Counted from the first letter of the stretch, positions 42,437 to 51,851 are shown. The stretch is 64,000 bases of DNA from Pelethousia sp034928145 (GCA_034928145.1 JAYFPE010000007.1:62001-126000); one strand, 5' to 3'. The notes: a model not told the origin generated them from the letters alone. Numbers and translations: made by a program.

Positions 42437-43612
42437 CTATCGCCACTTACGCATATACACGACCCATAGGGCTATGGCGACGCCGCACATGGCAAAGAGA
42501 ACCACAAAGACCTGCCGGTAATCGGAGAGGCTGCCCAATAGACCCATGAGGGCGGGGGAGATCGTGGCGCCTAGGCCGGTGATGGCCAGCGACGCGGCAG
42601 AAGCCGCGCCGGCATAGGCTGGCTGGACGCGGGCGGCCTCGTTAATCAGCAAGGGCCAGACGGGGCCGCAAAGGAAGCCCGCGCCCATGCAGGCAGCCAG
42701 CGCAAAGAGGCCGTTTTGAGCAAAGCCCAATGGCAGTAGGCAGAGGGCCAGGCCCGCCAGGCAGGCCAGCACCAGCTTGCGAACATTTAAACGCAGCACG
42801 CCAAAGAGCAGGCGGGAAAGGAACATGGCCAGCCAGAAGGCGGATATGGCATAGGCGCTATAGCTTGCGGCAGCGAATTCCAGGGAGAAAAGGGGGTCGA
42901 AAAAATAGGTGGCGCTATTCTCAATGGATACATACAGGAGGACGGCAGCCATCAGGAGCAGCATGGAGGGGGAACGGAAGGGAGAAAAAGCTTCACGCTC
43001 CTCCGCGGGAGCGTGCGCGGAATCCCGGCAAGCCGGGGCGCCGGGGCGGGGGGAACAATCCGCTAGAGAAAGCAAGCCCAGGGCCAGCAGAAAACCGAGC
43101 CCAGCCAGCAGGAAGGGCAGCTGCCAGGTGGTGCCGAGATGCTCCGTAAAATAGCCTGTTAGCAAGGGGCTGACCACAGCGCCCAGGCTGAAAAAGCTCT
43201 GGGTAAGATTCATCAAGGCCCCGGAACGGGCATCATAGACCTGCGCCAGCAGGGCGGCATTGGCAAAGCCGCCCAGGCCCTGGCCCCAGCCTACCAGGAA
43301 CACGCACAGCCCCAGGAAGGGGGCCGAAGCGGCCCGGGTCGCCAGCAGGCAGCCCAAGGCGGCGCTGAGGACGCCCAGGAGAAAGAGCAGTTTTTTATCG
43401 ATTCGGTCGGAAAAACGGCCTATGACGAGCGGGGCTAGGGTCAGCGCCGCATACTGGGCCGCGGGCAGCATGCCCATGGCCGCGCTGCCGAGGGAAAGCT
43501 CCCCTGCTAGCTTGAGCAGGGAATATTGAAAGCCGCCGGTTTCCAGACCCATGAAAAACAGGAATAGGGCGGAGGCGGGCGCAAGCGCGCCCTTGAGCGC
43601 CGGTTTTTGCAT
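42437..43612 (-). CDS. Major facilitator superfamily transporter
   Basis: A 391-residue protein with twelve predicted membrane segments. The loop after segment 2 is VIGRFSDRIDKKLLFLLG, a standard MFS signature, and NLTQSFFSLGAVVSPLLTGYF follows. It resembles sugar or drug transporters of the FucP/YfkF type in gene size and the duplicated six-helix layout. The substrate is not readable. It is single, convergent with the acetyltransferase gene. Confidence 0.85.
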   Translation of the reverse strand: MQKPALKGALAPASALFLFFMGLETGGFQYSLLKLAGELSLGSAAMGMLPAAQYAALTLAPLVIGRFSDRIDKKLLFLLGVLSAALGCLLATRAASAPFLGLCVFLVGWGQGLGGFANAALLAQVYDARSGALMNLTQSFFSLGAVVSPLLTGYFTEHLGTTWQLPFLLAGLGFLLALGLLSLADCSPRPGAPACRDSAHAPAEEREAFSPFRSPSMLLLMAAVLLYVSIENSATYFFDPLFSLEFAAASYSAYAISAFWLAMFLSRLLFGVLRLNVRKLVLACLAGLALCLLPLGFAQNGLFALAACMGAGFLCGPVWPLLINEAARVQPAYAGAASAASLAITGLGATISPALMGLLGSLSDYRQVFVVLFAMCGVAIALWVVYMRKWR

Positions 43613-43718
43613 AAAGGAACCTATATCTTTCTATTATCGCTTATATTGCTTAGGAGGATCGCGTCACGTTTCTTCTAATATTATACAGCCATCCGGGAGC
43701 CGGGGGAAGAACCTGCCG

Positions 43719-43751
43719 AAAAAACCCCCGGCTCCAAAGGGAAGCCGGGGG
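43719..43751 (-). terminator. Intrinsic terminator of pckA
   Basis: On the minus strand CCCCCGGCT and AGCCGGGGG form a 9-bp stem with a 9-base loop, followed by TTTTTT, 36 bp past the pckA stop. Confidence 0.92.
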
Positions 43752-43786
43752 AGGAGGGTCGGTCTATGCGGCCGGATTGGGAAAGC

Positions 43787-45358
43787 TTAACCCTTGGGGC
43801 CTGCGTTCACGATATGGGCCGGCATGTCGCTGTACTTCTGGAAGTTCTTCACAAAGCGGGCGGCCAGATCCTTAGCGGTGGCTTCATAGGCCGCATCGTC
43901 CTTCCACAGGGCGCGCTGGTTGAGGAACTCATCCGGCACATTGGGGCAGGACTTGGGCACCAGCACATTGAAGATGGGGTCAAGCTCGTAGCCGGCCTTC
44001 TCCAAATCGCCGTTGAGGGCGGCGGTAACCATAGCCCGGGTGTACTTGATCTTCATGCGGCTGCCAACGCCGTACTTGCCGCCGGCCCAGCCCGTGTTCA
44101 CCAGGTAAACGTGGGAGTCGTGCTCCTCGATCTTCTTGCCCAGCATTTCGGCGTATACGGAGGGGTGCAGGGGCAGGAAGGGCGCGCCGAAGCAGGTGGA
44201 GAAGGTGGTCTGCGGTTCGACGATGCCGCGCTCCGTGCCGGCCAGCTTAGAGGTATAACCGGAAACGAAGTGATACATGGCCTGGTTCTTATCCAGCTTG
44301 GAAACGGGCGGGATCACGCCGAAGGCATCCGCCGTGAGGAAGATCACGGTGTTGGGATGGCCCGCAACGCCGGGGATCACGCAGTTGGGGATATATTCCA
44401 CAGGATAGCCCACGCGGGTGTTCTCTGTGAGGCTGCCGTCGTTGAAATCGAACTCGCGGGTTTCGGGGTCCATCACGACGTTCTCAACCAACGCGCCGAA
44501 TTTGATGGCGTCCCAAATCTGGGGCTCGTTCTCCTGGGAGAGGTTGATGCACTTAGCGTAGCAGCCGCCCTCGATGTTAAAAATGCCGTTGTCGCTCCAG
44601 CCGTGCTCGTCGTCGCCGATGAGCTTGCGCAGGGGGTCTGCGGAGAGGGTGGTCTTGCCCGTGCCGGAAAGGCCGAAGAAGAGGGCGGAAGCGCCATCTT
44701 GTCCTACGTTGGCAGAGCAGTGCATGCTGAGCACGCCCGCCTTGGGCAGGAGGTAATTCATTACGGAGAAGACGCTCTTTTTCATTTCGCCCGCGTACTG
44801 GCTGCCTGCGATGATGACCATCTTATTCTCAAAGTTAACGATAATGGCGGCCTCGCTGTGTACGCCGTCCACCGCAGGGATGCACTTGAACCCGGGCGCG
44901 GCGATGATGGTGAAGCCCGGTACGAAGTCCGCGAGCTGTTCCGCCGTGGGCCGAAGCAGCAGCTGGTGCATGAAGAGGTTCTGGCTGGCCAGCTCGTTCA
45001 CCACGCGTACATTGAGGGAAAACTGGGGATCCGCGCCCGCCATGCCGTCGAAAATGAAGATCTCGCGGCCCTGCAGATAGGCGGTCATCCGGTTGTAAAT
45101 GCCTTCGAAAGCGGCGGGGGAGATGGGCACGTTAACCTTGCCCCAATCGATATCGTCATGGATGGCGGGGGTATCCACCACGAAACGGTCCTCAGGGGAG
45201 CGGCCGGTATACTTGCCGGTCGTTACGACCAGCGCGCCGGTATTGGAGAGCGTACCCTCGCCGCGCTCCAGAGCGCGCTCGGTGAGCTGGGCGGGGTTGA
45301 GGTTGCGATAGACCGCCTTGGGGCTGATGATACCCAGGGATTCAACATAATCCTTCAT
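43787..45358 (-). CDS. pckA: ATP-dependent phosphoenolpyruvate carboxykinase
   Basis: A 523-residue enzyme interconverting oxaloacetate plus ATP with phosphoenolpyruvate, CO2 and ADP. The kinase P-loop is FFGLSGTGKTTLSADP, preceded by MHCSANVGQDGA. GGCYAKCINLSQENEPQIWDAI follows. In gut anaerobes it often runs in the carboxylating direction. GAAAGGAGCATC precedes the ATG. It has its own promoter and terminator. Confidence 0.97.
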   Translation of the reverse strand: MKDYVESLGIISPKAVYRNLNPAQLTERALERGEGTLSNTGALVVTTGKYTGRSPEDRFVVDTPAIHDDIDWGKVNVPISPAAFEGIYNRMTAYLQGREIFIFDGMAGADPQFSLNVRVVNELASQNLFMHQLLLRPTAEQLADFVPGFTIIAAPGFKCIPAVDGVHSEAAIIVNFENKMVIIAGSQYAGEMKKSVFSVMNYLLPKAGVLSMHCSANVGQDGASALFFGLSGTGKTTLSADPLRKLIGDDEHGWSDNGIFNIEGGCYAKCINLSQENEPQIWDAIKFGALVENVVMDPETREFDFNDGSLTENTRVGYPVEYIPNCVIPGVAGHPNTVIFLTADAFGVIPPVSKLDKNQAMYHFVSGYTSKLAGTERGIVEPQTTFSTCFGAPFLPLHPSVYAEMLGKKIEEHDSHVYLVNTGWAGGKYGVGSRMKIKYTRAMVTAALNGDLEKAGYELDPIFNVLVPKSCPNVPDEFLNQRALWKDDAAYEATAKDLAARFVKNFQKYSDMPAHIVNAGPKG

Positions 45359-45434
45359 GTAGTAGATGCTCCTTTCAAAATAGCATTTGTAAACGCCTCA
45401 TATTTGATGAGGATCGTAAAGTCGACCAAATATC

Positions 45435-45463
45435 ATTTTATCTTAGAATATGCAATTTTGCAA
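45435..45463 (-). promoter_or_regulatory. Sigma-A promoter of pckA
   Basis: On the minus strand TTGCAA (45458-45463) and TAAAAT (45435-45440) have a 17-bp spacer, about 75 bp before the pckA start. Confidence 0.65.
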
Positions 45464-45608
45464 GATTAGCACGATAGAATTGCAAAAAGGAGATATAGCC
45501 GTTTCGTAGCGTCTCCTGCCGGACTATATGCTTTTGTTATAGCGGATGAGCCGTCTCCATTGGTAGGAAAAGGCGGCGAAAGCCACGCAATAAACTTTAT
45601 CCAGACCC

Positions 45609-45638
45609 TTGACTTGCTCTATACGCTTGTGCTATGAT
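45609..45638 (+). promoter_or_regulatory. Promoter of the tRNA-Met pair
   Basis: TTGACT (45609-45614) and TATGAT (45633-45638) have an 18-bp spacer, 30 bp before the first tRNA. Confidence 0.75.
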
Positions 45639-45667
45639 AATACGTGCCGTGCAAAACGGCATAATGC

Positions 45668-45743
<76 letters not shown>

Positions 45744-45776
45744 AACGTGATCACCGCAAGGTGATCACACCCATAT

Positions 45777-45853
45777 GGCGGCGTAGCTCAGTTGGCTAGA
45801 GCATTCGGTTCATACCCGGAGTGTCGTTGGTTCGAGTCCGACCGCCGCTACCA
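45777..45853 (+). tRNA. tRNA-Met, elongator (CAU)
   Basis: A 77-nt tRNA with anticodon CAU in a TTCATAC loop, acceptor GGCGGCG/CGCCGCT and encoded CCA. Elongator Met is preferred because it lacks the initiator marks. A lysidine-modified tRNA-Ile (CAU) cannot be fully excluded by eye. Confidence 0.88.
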
Positions 45854-45981
45854 AAAAGGCATAGTTTCTCCGCCAAGAAGAGGTTATGTCTTTTTTTATG
45901 CATATTTGTCTGAGATGATAGAGACAGACTTAGATATAATCATGCGGATTAACAGGGATTGGTGAGAAGGAGGATTTATGC

Positions 45982-46374
45982 ATGGCAGTTTCTAATATAA
46001 AAGCTAATTTTCAAAGCAATATTCAAAAGGTATGGGAAACAGTTACGTCTCTTGAGAAATGTGAGTGGCGTAGCGACTTAGGTAAAATCGAGATACTTAA
46101 TGGCAAACAATTTGTTGAATATACAAAAGAGGGATACGCAACAACTTTTACAATTACCGTTAATGAGCCATACAAACGTTGGGAGTTTGACATGGAAAAT
46201 GACAATATGAAAGGTCATTGGATTGGTATATTTACTCAAAAAGACGAGCAAACAGAAATTGATTTTACGGAAGAGGTTATAGCGAAAAGACTTTTTATGA
46301 AGCCATTCGTAAAATTATATTTGAAAAAACAACAGGCGCAGTATATTTCGGATTTGAAGAGAGCTTTATTATGA
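45982..46374 (+). CDS. SRPBCC (polyketide cyclase-like) family protein, AT-rich
   Basis: A 130-residue protein of the START/SRPBCC fold. NIKANFQSNIQKVWETVTSLEKCEWRSDLGKIEIL is a typical beginning, and a C-terminal helix follows (FVKLYLKKQQAQYISDLKRAL). Such proteins bind hydrophobic ligands, and the ligand here is unknown. GAAGGAGGATTT precedes the start. Its base composition is far more AT-rich than its neighbours, and it lies right behind two tRNA genes, which suggests recent acquisition. Confidence 0.8.
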   Translation: MAVSNIKANFQSNIQKVWETVTSLEKCEWRSDLGKIEILNGKQFVEYTKEGYATTFTITVNEPYKRWEFDMENDNMKGHWIGIFTQKDEQTEIDFTEEVIAKRLFMKPFVKLYLKKQQAQYISDLKRALL

Positions 46375-46439
46375 TAATTTAAAACTTATCATTGAAATGT
46401 ATTTACAACAAAAATTTTTTCCGCAGTATTGCTCCAAAG

Positions 46440-46475
46440 AAAGCAGGCATCCCATGGATGCCTGCTTCTTTGCAT
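46440..46475 (+). terminator. Terminator after the SRPBCC gene
   Basis: AAGCAGGCATCC and its near-perfect inverse form a 12-bp stem followed by CTTTGCATTT. Confidence 0.7.
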
Positions 46476-46581
46476 TTACACCTGGAATCATTAAGAGAGA
46501 AGCGGATCATCAACCTGCTTTTTTCGTAGAATTTTCTCTACCGGGCAAATGAAAGGCGCTTCGCTGTGCAATACGCCTCGC

Positions 46582-47250
46582 CTAGCCGGCCGGCACCAGA
46601 GAAACATCGGCCGATGAAATCTTGTCGATAATGAATTCGGCGACTTCTTTATTAAGTGCAATGTTTGTCTCTAAGTCGTATTCATCTTTCCGAAGTGCAA
46701 CGAGGATATAATAATCCCCAAATATGACGTGAACATCGCTATTATCTGCCACATAAAAGGCTTCGGCGCCCCTAATGGTGCAATCAACGATTTTGTCGGA
46801 TAGAATTGTTCGAAATTCTTCAAATGCCCATTTGGCATCATGCCCTTTTTCGAGCTCGGACGGAGAAATCATGCTGTTCTGTACCAGGCACATCATCGCA
46901 ACCATCGTGTTCGCATAAGCGCCGTCCGCTTTCGGGAAATCATAGATATAGGTACCCGACGTCATGCCGCTTTCCGATACTTCCACAGGATCGAAAGAGG
47001 CCTCTACCGGCTTACCTACGAAGCTTGCGGCTTCTTCTCCCGAAAGCAGCTCCTCGGCGCTGAAAACCCGGGGCGCGGGCGTGGCCTCGGGGGAGACGGT
47101 TTCCTTTTCTGCGGGGAGGAGCAATGATATGGGCGTAGTGGACGGGGCGGGTGAGGCTCCTGGGCGCTGAACATCCACTGTTGCTCCGCCGCAAGCTGTC
47201 GTCAATGAGAAGATGGCTAGGAGAATCATGAAAATAATGAGCCGTCTCAT
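46582..47250 (-). CDS. DUF4358-type putative lipoprotein
   Basis: This protein of 222 residues has a signal sequence and lipobox (FSLTTACGG), a Pro/Ser/Thr linker and a domain with GTYIYDFPKADGAYANTMVAM and FGDYYILVALRKDEYD, similar to the DUF4358 proteins common in Clostridia. Function is unknown. GGAGGGAACCTGCA precedes the ATG at 47250, so the longer frame is rejected. Confidence 0.7.
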   Translation of the reverse strand: MRRLIIFMILLAIFSLTTACGGATVDVQRPGASPAPSTTPISLLLPAEKETVSPEATPAPRVFSAEELLSGEEAASFVGKPVEASFDPVEVSESGMTSGTYIYDFPKADGAYANTMVAMMCLVQNSMISPSELEKGHDAKWAFEEFRTILSDKIVDCTIRGAEAFYVADNSDVHVIFGDYYILVALRKDEYDLETNIALNKEVAEFIIDKISSADVSLVPAG

Positions 47251-47389
47251 TGCAGGTTCCCTCCGTTTAAAATTTCGTGATGCTATTATACCATAGACAC
47301 AAAGCGGCATGGCATAAGTTTAGGGCTGTTTTGTTTTGTGCCTTTATGCTTTTTTTCCACTATCTTGATTCACCCTATGCCAGTATACC

Positions 47390-47417
47390 AAAAAGTCGCC
47401 CAAAGAGCGACTTTTTT
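47390..47417. terminator. Bidirectional intrinsic terminator
   Basis: AAAAAGTCGC and GCGACTTTTTT form a 7-bp GC-containing stem with A and T runs on either side. It lies after the two small leftward genes. Confidence 0.85.
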
Positions 47418-47446
47418 GACAGGTTGGAGTTTGCCGAAACGGCAAA

Positions 47447-47599
47447 CTACTTCTTATCATCCCCGGGTTTGTGCCGATTGCCGGATTGCTTCTTGTTGTT
47501 ACGGCCTTCGCCATCAAGAGCGCTTTCGGCAAACGTGGGGCCGCCTTTGGATTTTAGTTTGCGCACCCCTTTAGGATCCAGTTGGCTGTCTTTAGGCAA
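47447..47599 (-). CDS. Small basic 50-residue protein of unknown function
   Basis: A TTG start with AAGGAGGAATCTA before it opens a frame beginning MPKDSQLDPKGVRKLKSKGG and ending in a Lys/Asn/Gly-rich tail. It has no hydrophobic segment and is low in complexity, as are small acid-soluble or nucleic-acid-coating proteins. It is cotranscribed with the small gene at 47628-47780 and followed by a terminator. I do not recognise a named family. Confidence 0.65.
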   Translation of the reverse strand: MPKDSQLDPKGVRKLKSKGGPTFAESALDGEGRNNKKQSGNRHKPGDDKK

Positions 47600-47627
47600 A
47601 TAGATTCCTCCTTACCATAATGTATCC

Positions 47628-47780
47628 CTAAGTAGGATTTGCTTTTTTGCCAGATTGTTTCGCCTTTCCCTGTAACTCCGGCACGGGGGGAACATCGTTT
47701 TTAGGGAAATGGGTTTTGCGGTTACTCTCGGTTCCGTGCGGTTCTTTAGGGTTGGGGCGTCGCATACCTGCTTTAGCCAT
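47628..47780 (-). CDS. Small 50-residue protein (MAKAGMRRPNP type)
   Basis: A CCGAGGTGATATAA site precedes an ATG. The product begins MAKAGMRRPNPKEPHGTESN and contains HFPKNDVPPVPELQGKAKQ. I have a memory of similar short proteins in Clostridia, which suggests conservation, but no function. It lies 28 bp upstream of the other 50-residue gene. Confidence 0.7.
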   Translation of the reverse strand: MAKAGMRRPNPKEPHGTESNRKTHFPKNDVPPVPELQGKAKQSGKKANPT

Positions 47781-47829
47781 TTATATCACCTCGGCTATAG
47801 TATGTGCTTAATTGTAAAAGTAATTACAA

Positions 47830-48350
47830 CACAACAAAAAGTTGCGTCTTTATGCGTGATGTTATCTGGCTTAAGTCCCGGTAGGCCCAAACTGAGCAGA
47901 TCGCCGAGGGCGGGCTTAAACACGATGAGGGTCCGCTATATGGTTGTTCCCATCGGATAATCGCTACTGCGGCAAAAAGAACGCACCATAACAAATTTCT
48001 TTGCCGTGACCGATGCATGGGCGATCCTAACCGTGACAAAGCCATCGAATCGCCCGAGAGGATAATGGTAATTCCGGCGCCTTCGTGAAATAAGGCCCTA
48101 CCGCAGCCACAACGGCCACAAATTACGACATTTATCATGAGCCCAATGGAGGGGATAACTTACTGCCCATCCGCCGAAAAAGCGGGACGCATTCCAAAAA
48201 GATAGACTTACCAAAGTTCGGCGCAGCAGCGAAATGGAGCCGAGCAAAATCAGCATGGAAGAACATGCCGGAAACGGCCAACGGTTGCTCCTCCAGCAAA
48301 ACCACAACAGCAGGCATGATGGAGGCCATGATGGTGGAGTTATTTTGTGT
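47830..48350. other. Possible decayed gene remnants; no intact gene
   Basis: The minus strand has several overlapping short frames without ribosome binding sites. One contains AAAPNFGKSIFLECVPLF, which looks like a damaged P-loop. Another reads like coding sequence only if frames are switched. It may be a frameshifted relic. No structured RNA is evident. Confidence 0.3.
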
Positions 48351-48360
48351 ATTTATTTAG

Positions 48361-48389
48361 TTGACAATAATGGCGGCTGGGTATATAAT
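48361..48389 (+). promoter_or_regulatory. Sigma-A promoter of the sugar uptake operon
   Basis: TTGACA (48361-48366) and TATAAT (48384-48389) have a 17-bp spacer, full consensus. About 80 bp further on a palindrome CATAGCTATG (48470-48479) touches a second TATAAT and may be an operator, for example for the GntR protein at the end of the operon. Confidence 0.85.
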
Positions 48390-48593
48390 CCTTATAATAA
48401 AATATTTGTTTTATAAAATTCGACGTATGACGTATGATGTGTTGTCGATTATAAAAATGTTTGTCAAATCATAGCTATGCTATAATCATTCTTGCTAAAT
48501 TCTTAAAGACATCCCGGATACCTGACTGATGATCGTTATGCTGCGCCTGAATAAGGAAGCTGGTTAACGTATAAAAATCAAGGAGGGAAAAAA

Positions 48594-49955
48594 ATGAAAA
48601 AGGCTCTGTCACTGTTTCTATGCCTGATGATGGTGCTGTCTCTGGCGGCCTGCGCTGCCCCCGCCGCGGAGACCGCGCCCGCTGCACAAGCCGCTGCACC
48701 CGTTGCACAAGCCGCAGCTCCTGCCGAGGAGACGGGGGATAAGCCCTACGCAGGCCAGACCATCCGCGTTATCCTCGCCAGCCATGACTGGACCGACGCG
48801 GTAGAAAGCAAGCTTGAGGAGTTCACGACGAAGACCGGTATTGAAATCGAGTTTGAGGTATATCCGGAGGATCAGCTTAGCACCAAACTAAACGTTGAGC
48901 TTGCCTCTGGCGGCGCTTACATTGACGTATTCATGTGCCGCCCCCTGCAGGAGGTGCAGCAGTTCATCCAGAACGGCTACCTGGCCGATGTTACCGCTGT
49001 GCGGGCGGACGCAGAGTTCCAAGCGGAAGACTTTATTCAGGCCGCGGCCGATAGCTATCTGCGTTCCGGTTCTACCGACGGCGTGTACTATGGCGTTCCT
49101 CTGGTAACCGAGCGCCAGGTGCTTTATTATCGCAAGGATCTGCTGGCGGCAAAGAGCATAGCTGTTCCCACCAATCTAGACGAGCTGGCTGCCGCTGCCG
49201 CGGCCCTGCATGATCCCGCAAACGGTGTTGTCGGCTTTGTAGGCCGTGGCCTTGCGAACGCCGCCGTAACCCAGTTCTCCGCCTATCTATATAGCTTCGG
49301 CGGCGATTTCTTCGATTTTAATACCAACACCGCCACCATTAACACCCCTGAGGCAGTCAAAGCCTTCACGTACTATGGCGATCTTCTTCGCAAAAGCGGC
49401 CCGGATGGCGCGCTGAACATGCACTGGCAGCAGGCTGCCGCCGTATACTCTACCGGCGGCGCAGCGTTCTGCACCGATGCGGATTCCATCTGGCAGTCCT
49501 TCTGTGGGCCCGAAACCGACGTATATGAGAACGCCGGCTTTGCCGTAAGCCCCAATAACTCTACTTGGAACATCTGCTCCTGGGGCCTTGCCATCTCCTC
49601 TGGCAGCCCCAACAAGGAAGCTGCCGCCGAGTTCATGAAGTGGGCTGCCGGCGTAGAGATGACCAAGTACATCCAGACTTCCGGCATCTCCTCGGCCCGC
49701 AACTCCGCCTGGAACGATCCCGCCTGTACTGCCAACTATCCTGCAGAGTTGCTTGCAGCCATACAGAAGGGCAACGAGATTGCGACCAAGTCCTATGACC
49801 GCCCGCTGACCACTTCCGTATCCAAGGCCCGCGATGCGATCGGTACGATAATCACCACCGCGATCGAGGGCGGCAATGTACAGGCCGCCGCCGATAAGGC
49901 AAACGCCGAATTCCAGGCCATCCTGGATGCGGATCTAGCCGCGGCTGCGGGTTAA
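48594..49955 (+). CDS. Carbohydrate ABC transporter solute-binding lipoprotein
   Basis: This 453-residue lipoprotein has a lipobox (LSLAACAAP), an Ala/Pro linker and a family 1 extracellular binding domain: IRVILASHDWTDAVESKLEEFTTKTGIEIEFEVYPEDQLSTKLNVELASG. It binds the sugar or sugar acid outside the membrane. AAGGAGGGAAAAA precedes the ATG. Two permease genes follow. No ATPase is encoded in this operon, so a shared MsmK-type ATPase must serve it. Confidence 0.92.
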   Translation: MKKALSLFLCLMMVLSLAACAAPAAETAPAAQAAAPVAQAAAPAEETGDKPYAGQTIRVILASHDWTDAVESKLEEFTTKTGIEIEFEVYPEDQLSTKLNVELASGGAYIDVFMCRPLQEVQQFIQNGYLADVTAVRADAEFQAEDFIQAAADSYLRSGSTDGVYYGVPLVTERQVLYYRKDLLAAKSIAVPTNLDELAAAAAALHDPANGVVGFVGRGLANAAVTQFSAYLYSFGGDFFDFNTNTATINTPEAVKAFTYYGDLLRKSGPDGALNMHWQQAAAVYSTGGAAFCTDADSIWQSFCGPETDVYENAGFAVSPNNSTWNICSWGLAISSGSPNKEAAAEFMKWAAGVEMTKYIQTSGISSARNSAWNDPACTANYPAELLAAIQKGNEIATKSYDRPLTTSVSKARDAIGTIITTAIEGGNVQAAADKANAEFQAILDADLAAAAG

Positions 49956-50115
49956 CCCCGAATTTCTGTCCGGAGGCGAGGTGTAATTTCGCCCCGCCTC
50001 CATTCCACTTTTAATCGACAGCTATTGTTCACGCTTCAAGCCTCGCCGGAAGATATTTTGGAGAATCCGCAAACGGAATGCCGCCCGTACTGTAATCCTG
50101 ACGACAAGAAAGTGA

Positions 50116-51003
50116 ATGCTTATGCGAAAATGGTTTGAATCGCACTTGAAAATGGTTTTTGTATTGCCGTGCCTTATATTTATTATCGTGATGATCATAG
50201 CGCCGCTGGTGTATAATTTTGCCATGAGCTTTACGGACTGGTCCATGTCTATCGTAAAGAAACCGGAGTTTATTGGCTTTAAGAATTATACGGAGGTCTT
50301 TGGCGAAGAGCGCTTTATCAATGCCATGTGGCGCACGGTGGTCTTTGCGGTGCTTGCCATTGGGCTAGAAACCTTGATTGGCGTTTCTTTGGCGATTTTA
50401 ATAAACAGGAAATTCCATGGCCGCCGCATCGTGCAGGCACTTATGCTGCTGCCCGTCGTGGCTACGCCGGTTGCCCTGGGTATGGCCTGGAAGCTCATTC
50501 TTGAGCCTTCCGTAGGCTTTGCCAACGCGGTGGTAAAGTTTTTCGGCATGGCCCCTATGAAATACCTTGCTACAACCAGCTTCGAATCCATGCTGGTGCT
50601 CATTCTTATTGACGTTTGGGAATGGACGCCCATGATGATGCTCATGACCTACGCCGGCCTTATGACAATTCCCCAGGAGCCATATGAATCCGCCTTGGTG
50701 GATGGGGCCAATCGCTGGCAGGTGCTTACAAAGATAACGCTGCCCCTCGCAAGTTCAGCCATCCTTGTCGCGGTGCTCATGCGGCTTATCGATGTAGTAA
50801 AGACCTTCGATATCATCTATGCTACCACGCAGGGCGGGCCCAATTTTGCCACGGAGAACATAAACATTTATGGCTATTTGAATATGTTCTCCTATTATGA
50901 ATTCGGCAAGGCCGCGGCGATATCGGTCCTGTTTTTCATTGTGGTTATGACCATCGGCAGCGGCTTTCTGAAGCTGAAATCTAAATTGGAGGTAGAGTAC
51001 TGA
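50116..51003 (+). CDS. Carbohydrate ABC transporter permease (MalF/UgpA type)
   Basis: A 295-residue permease with six membrane segments and the EAA loop EPYESALVDGANRWQVLTKITLPLA. It forms a heterodimer with the next gene product, whose start overlaps its stop region. The ribosome binding site is weak (AAGAAAG). A 160-bp spacer with a GGAGGCG/CGCCTCC hairpin separates it from the binding-protein gene and probably tunes its expression. Confidence 0.93.
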   Translation: MLMRKWFESHLKMVFVLPCLIFIIVMIIAPLVYNFAMSFTDWSMSIVKKPEFIGFKNYTEVFGEERFINAMWRTVVFAVLAIGLETLIGVSLAILINRKFHGRRIVQALMLLPVVATPVALGMAWKLILEPSVGFANAVVKFFGMAPMKYLATTSFESMLVLILIDVWEWTPMMMLMTYAGLMTIPQEPYESALVDGANRWQVLTKITLPLASSAILVAVLMRLIDVVKTFDIIYATTQGGPNFATENINIYGYLNMFSYYEFGKAAAISVLFFIVVMTIGSGFLKLKSKLEVEY

Positions 51004-51830
51004 TGTCGATCAAGGCAAAGAAGATACTCAACTCCACGGGCAAGCACTTTTTAATATACTTTGCTCTGTTTCTGGCGCTGTTCCCTATATTGTGGATGTT
51101 TCTTTCATCCTTTCAGCCGAATCAGTCCATTATCAACGCGAACAAGGGCTTGTTCGACTTCGTTCCAACGCTGGAAAACTACCGCAACGTGATACACAAA
51201 TATGATTTTCTAAAGTATTCATGGAACAGCTTCGTGGTAGCGATTCTTGCAACCATATTCTCCCTGATAATTGGTTTGCCCTGCGCCTATGTGGTTGCCC
51301 GCTATAAGCTACGCAAGGCCAGCATGGTCGTGCTGTTGGTTCGCATGATCCCCGGCATATCCTTCCTGCTGCCCTGGTTCAGCATATTTGCGGCGTTGGG
51401 CCTGCGTGATACCTATGCCGCCCTGGTGCTCACCCATATGCTGGTAGCGCTGCCCTTCATCGTGTGGATCATGATACCCAACTTTGAAAGCATTCCCATG
51501 GAGTTGCAGGAGGCCGCCTGGATTGACGGCTGCAATCAGTATGGCGCTTTTATTCGTATCGTGCTGCGCCTTTCCATACCGGGCATATTTACGGCGTCGC
51601 TTCTGGCGTTCATATTCTCCTGGAACAACTTTATGTTTTCGCTGATATTAGCCGGCTCCAAGACCCTGACGTTGCCGGTGGCCATATTCAACTTTGTTTC
51701 CTACGCTTATGTTGACTGGGGCGGGTTGATGGCAGGCTCCACAATCATCACGTTGCCGATTGTCATTTTGTCGCTATGCCTGCAAAAGTATATCATCAGC
51801 GGCCTTACAGCCGGCGCGGTAAAAGGATAA
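51003..51830 (+). CDS. Carbohydrate ABC transporter permease (MalG/UgpE type)
   Basis: A 275-residue permease with six membrane segments. The EAA loop is ELQEAAWIDGCNQYGAFIRIVLRLS, and FLSSFQPNQSIINANKG follows the first segment as in MalG proteins. Its ATG follows GGAGGTAGAGTACTG and overlaps the upstream stop. Together with the upstream permease it forms the membrane channel. Confidence 0.93.
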   Translation: MSIKAKKILNSTGKHFLIYFALFLALFPILWMFLSSFQPNQSIINANKGLFDFVPTLENYRNVIHKYDFLKYSWNSFVVAILATIFSLIIGLPCAYVVARYKLRKASMVVLLVRMIPGISFLLPWFSIFAALGLRDTYAALVLTHMLVALPFIVWIMIPNFESIPMELQEAAWIDGCNQYGAFIRIVLRLSIPGIFTASLLAFIFSWNNFMFSLILAGSKTLTLPVAIFNFVSYAYVDWGGLMAGSTIITLPIVILSLCLQKYIISGLTAGAVKG

Positions 51831-51851
51831 GGCGGCAAAGAAAATGCAAAT

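Noticed and set aside
43766..45469. A 567-codon open frame on the plus strand opposite pckA
   Set aside because: pckA on the other strand is a clear full-length enzyme with promoter and terminator. The opposite frame has repetitive Gly/Val/His content and no recognisable domain.
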